DNA of 5,813 bases, from the NCBI GenBank assembly GCA_030684755.1, contig JAUXXN010000155.1:1-5813 (forward strand), in the 5' to 3' direction. The notes under the pieces were generated by a model that saw nothing but the letters and a program-made list of their open reading frames with translations, had not been told where the DNA came from and searched no databases. The stretch's first letter is position 1; each line of letters opens with the position of its first letter. Shown one piece after another: positions 5,774 to 5,813 of this stretch. This DNA comes from Hydrogenophaga sp. (GTDB lineage Bacteria; Pseudomonadota; Gammaproteobacteria; Burkholderiales; Burkholderiaceae_C). Both the position numbers and the translations under genes were made by a program.

Positions 5774-5813
5774 ATGAAGATTCTCGTCCCCGTCAAACGC
5801 GTGGTGGACTACA
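5774..5813 (+). CDS. etfB: Electron transfer flavoprotein beta subunit, N-terminus only
   Basis: Only 13 codons are present before the window ends: MKILVPVKRVVDY. This matches the very conserved start of bacterial EtfB, where the K-R-V-x-D-x segment begins the nucleotide-binding fold. EtfB pairs with EtfA to carry electrons from acyl-CoA and related flavin dehydrogenases to ETF-ubiquinone oxidoreductase. The start is supported by AGGAG (5760-5764), 9 nt before the ATG. It is transcribed away from dctP. An etfA gene, often with an acyl-CoA dehydrogenase, is expected just beyond the window but cannot be seen. Confidence 0.88.
   Translation, partial: MKILVPVKRVVDY

Overview
The window looks like chromosomal DNA of a betaproteobacterium of the Burkholderiales, most likely family Comamonadaceae (Rhodoferax/Polaromonas/Limnohabitans type). 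The grounds are GC-rich, strongly codon-biased coding sequence, the EtfB N-terminus MKILVPVKRVVDY, and a DctP-type TRAP transporter of the kind common in that family. The assignment is inferred from sequence character, not from a search. No mobile elements, CRISPR arrays, tRNA or rRNA genes were seen, and the content is mostly ordinary metabolic and transport genes.

Layout. On the + strand: the 3' end of a zinc-dependent histone-deacetylase-family amidohydrolase (2-292); an 8-bp overlap into an ECHDC3-like crotonase-fold protein (285-1079); a short gap with a weak terminator-like hairpin; and an MscS-family mechanosensitive channel (1143-2531). On the - strand, converging on the channel gene and overlapping it by 24 bp, lies a complete tripartite TRAP transporter read dctP (5428-4415), dctQ (4309-3800), dctM (3803-2508). 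A 345-bp divergent regulatory region (5429-5773) separates dctP from the start of etfB (5774 onward, + strand, cut by the window edge).

How the parts work together. DctP would capture a carboxylate-type solute in the periplasm and DctQM would carry it inward using an ion gradient. EtfB, with the EtfA expected beyond the edge, takes electrons from acyl-CoA dehydrogenases, so the divergent pair may link organic-acid uptake to acyl-CoA oxidation; this link is inference. The substrate cannot be read from the sequence.

The most informative non-coding signals are: (i) a strong intrinsic terminator (perfect 14-bp stem plus U6) between dctP and dctQM, just 18 nt before the dctQ start, which should make the binding protein far more abundant than the permease; (ii) a perfect 16-bp palindrome TTGACGTATACGTCAA at the probable etfB promoter; (iii) a second inverted repeat in the dctP-proximal half of the divergent region. 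The crotonase-like protein lacks both catalytic glutamates of true enoyl-CoA hydratases, so its usual annotation should be treated with caution. I found no strong evidence of a wholly new system.
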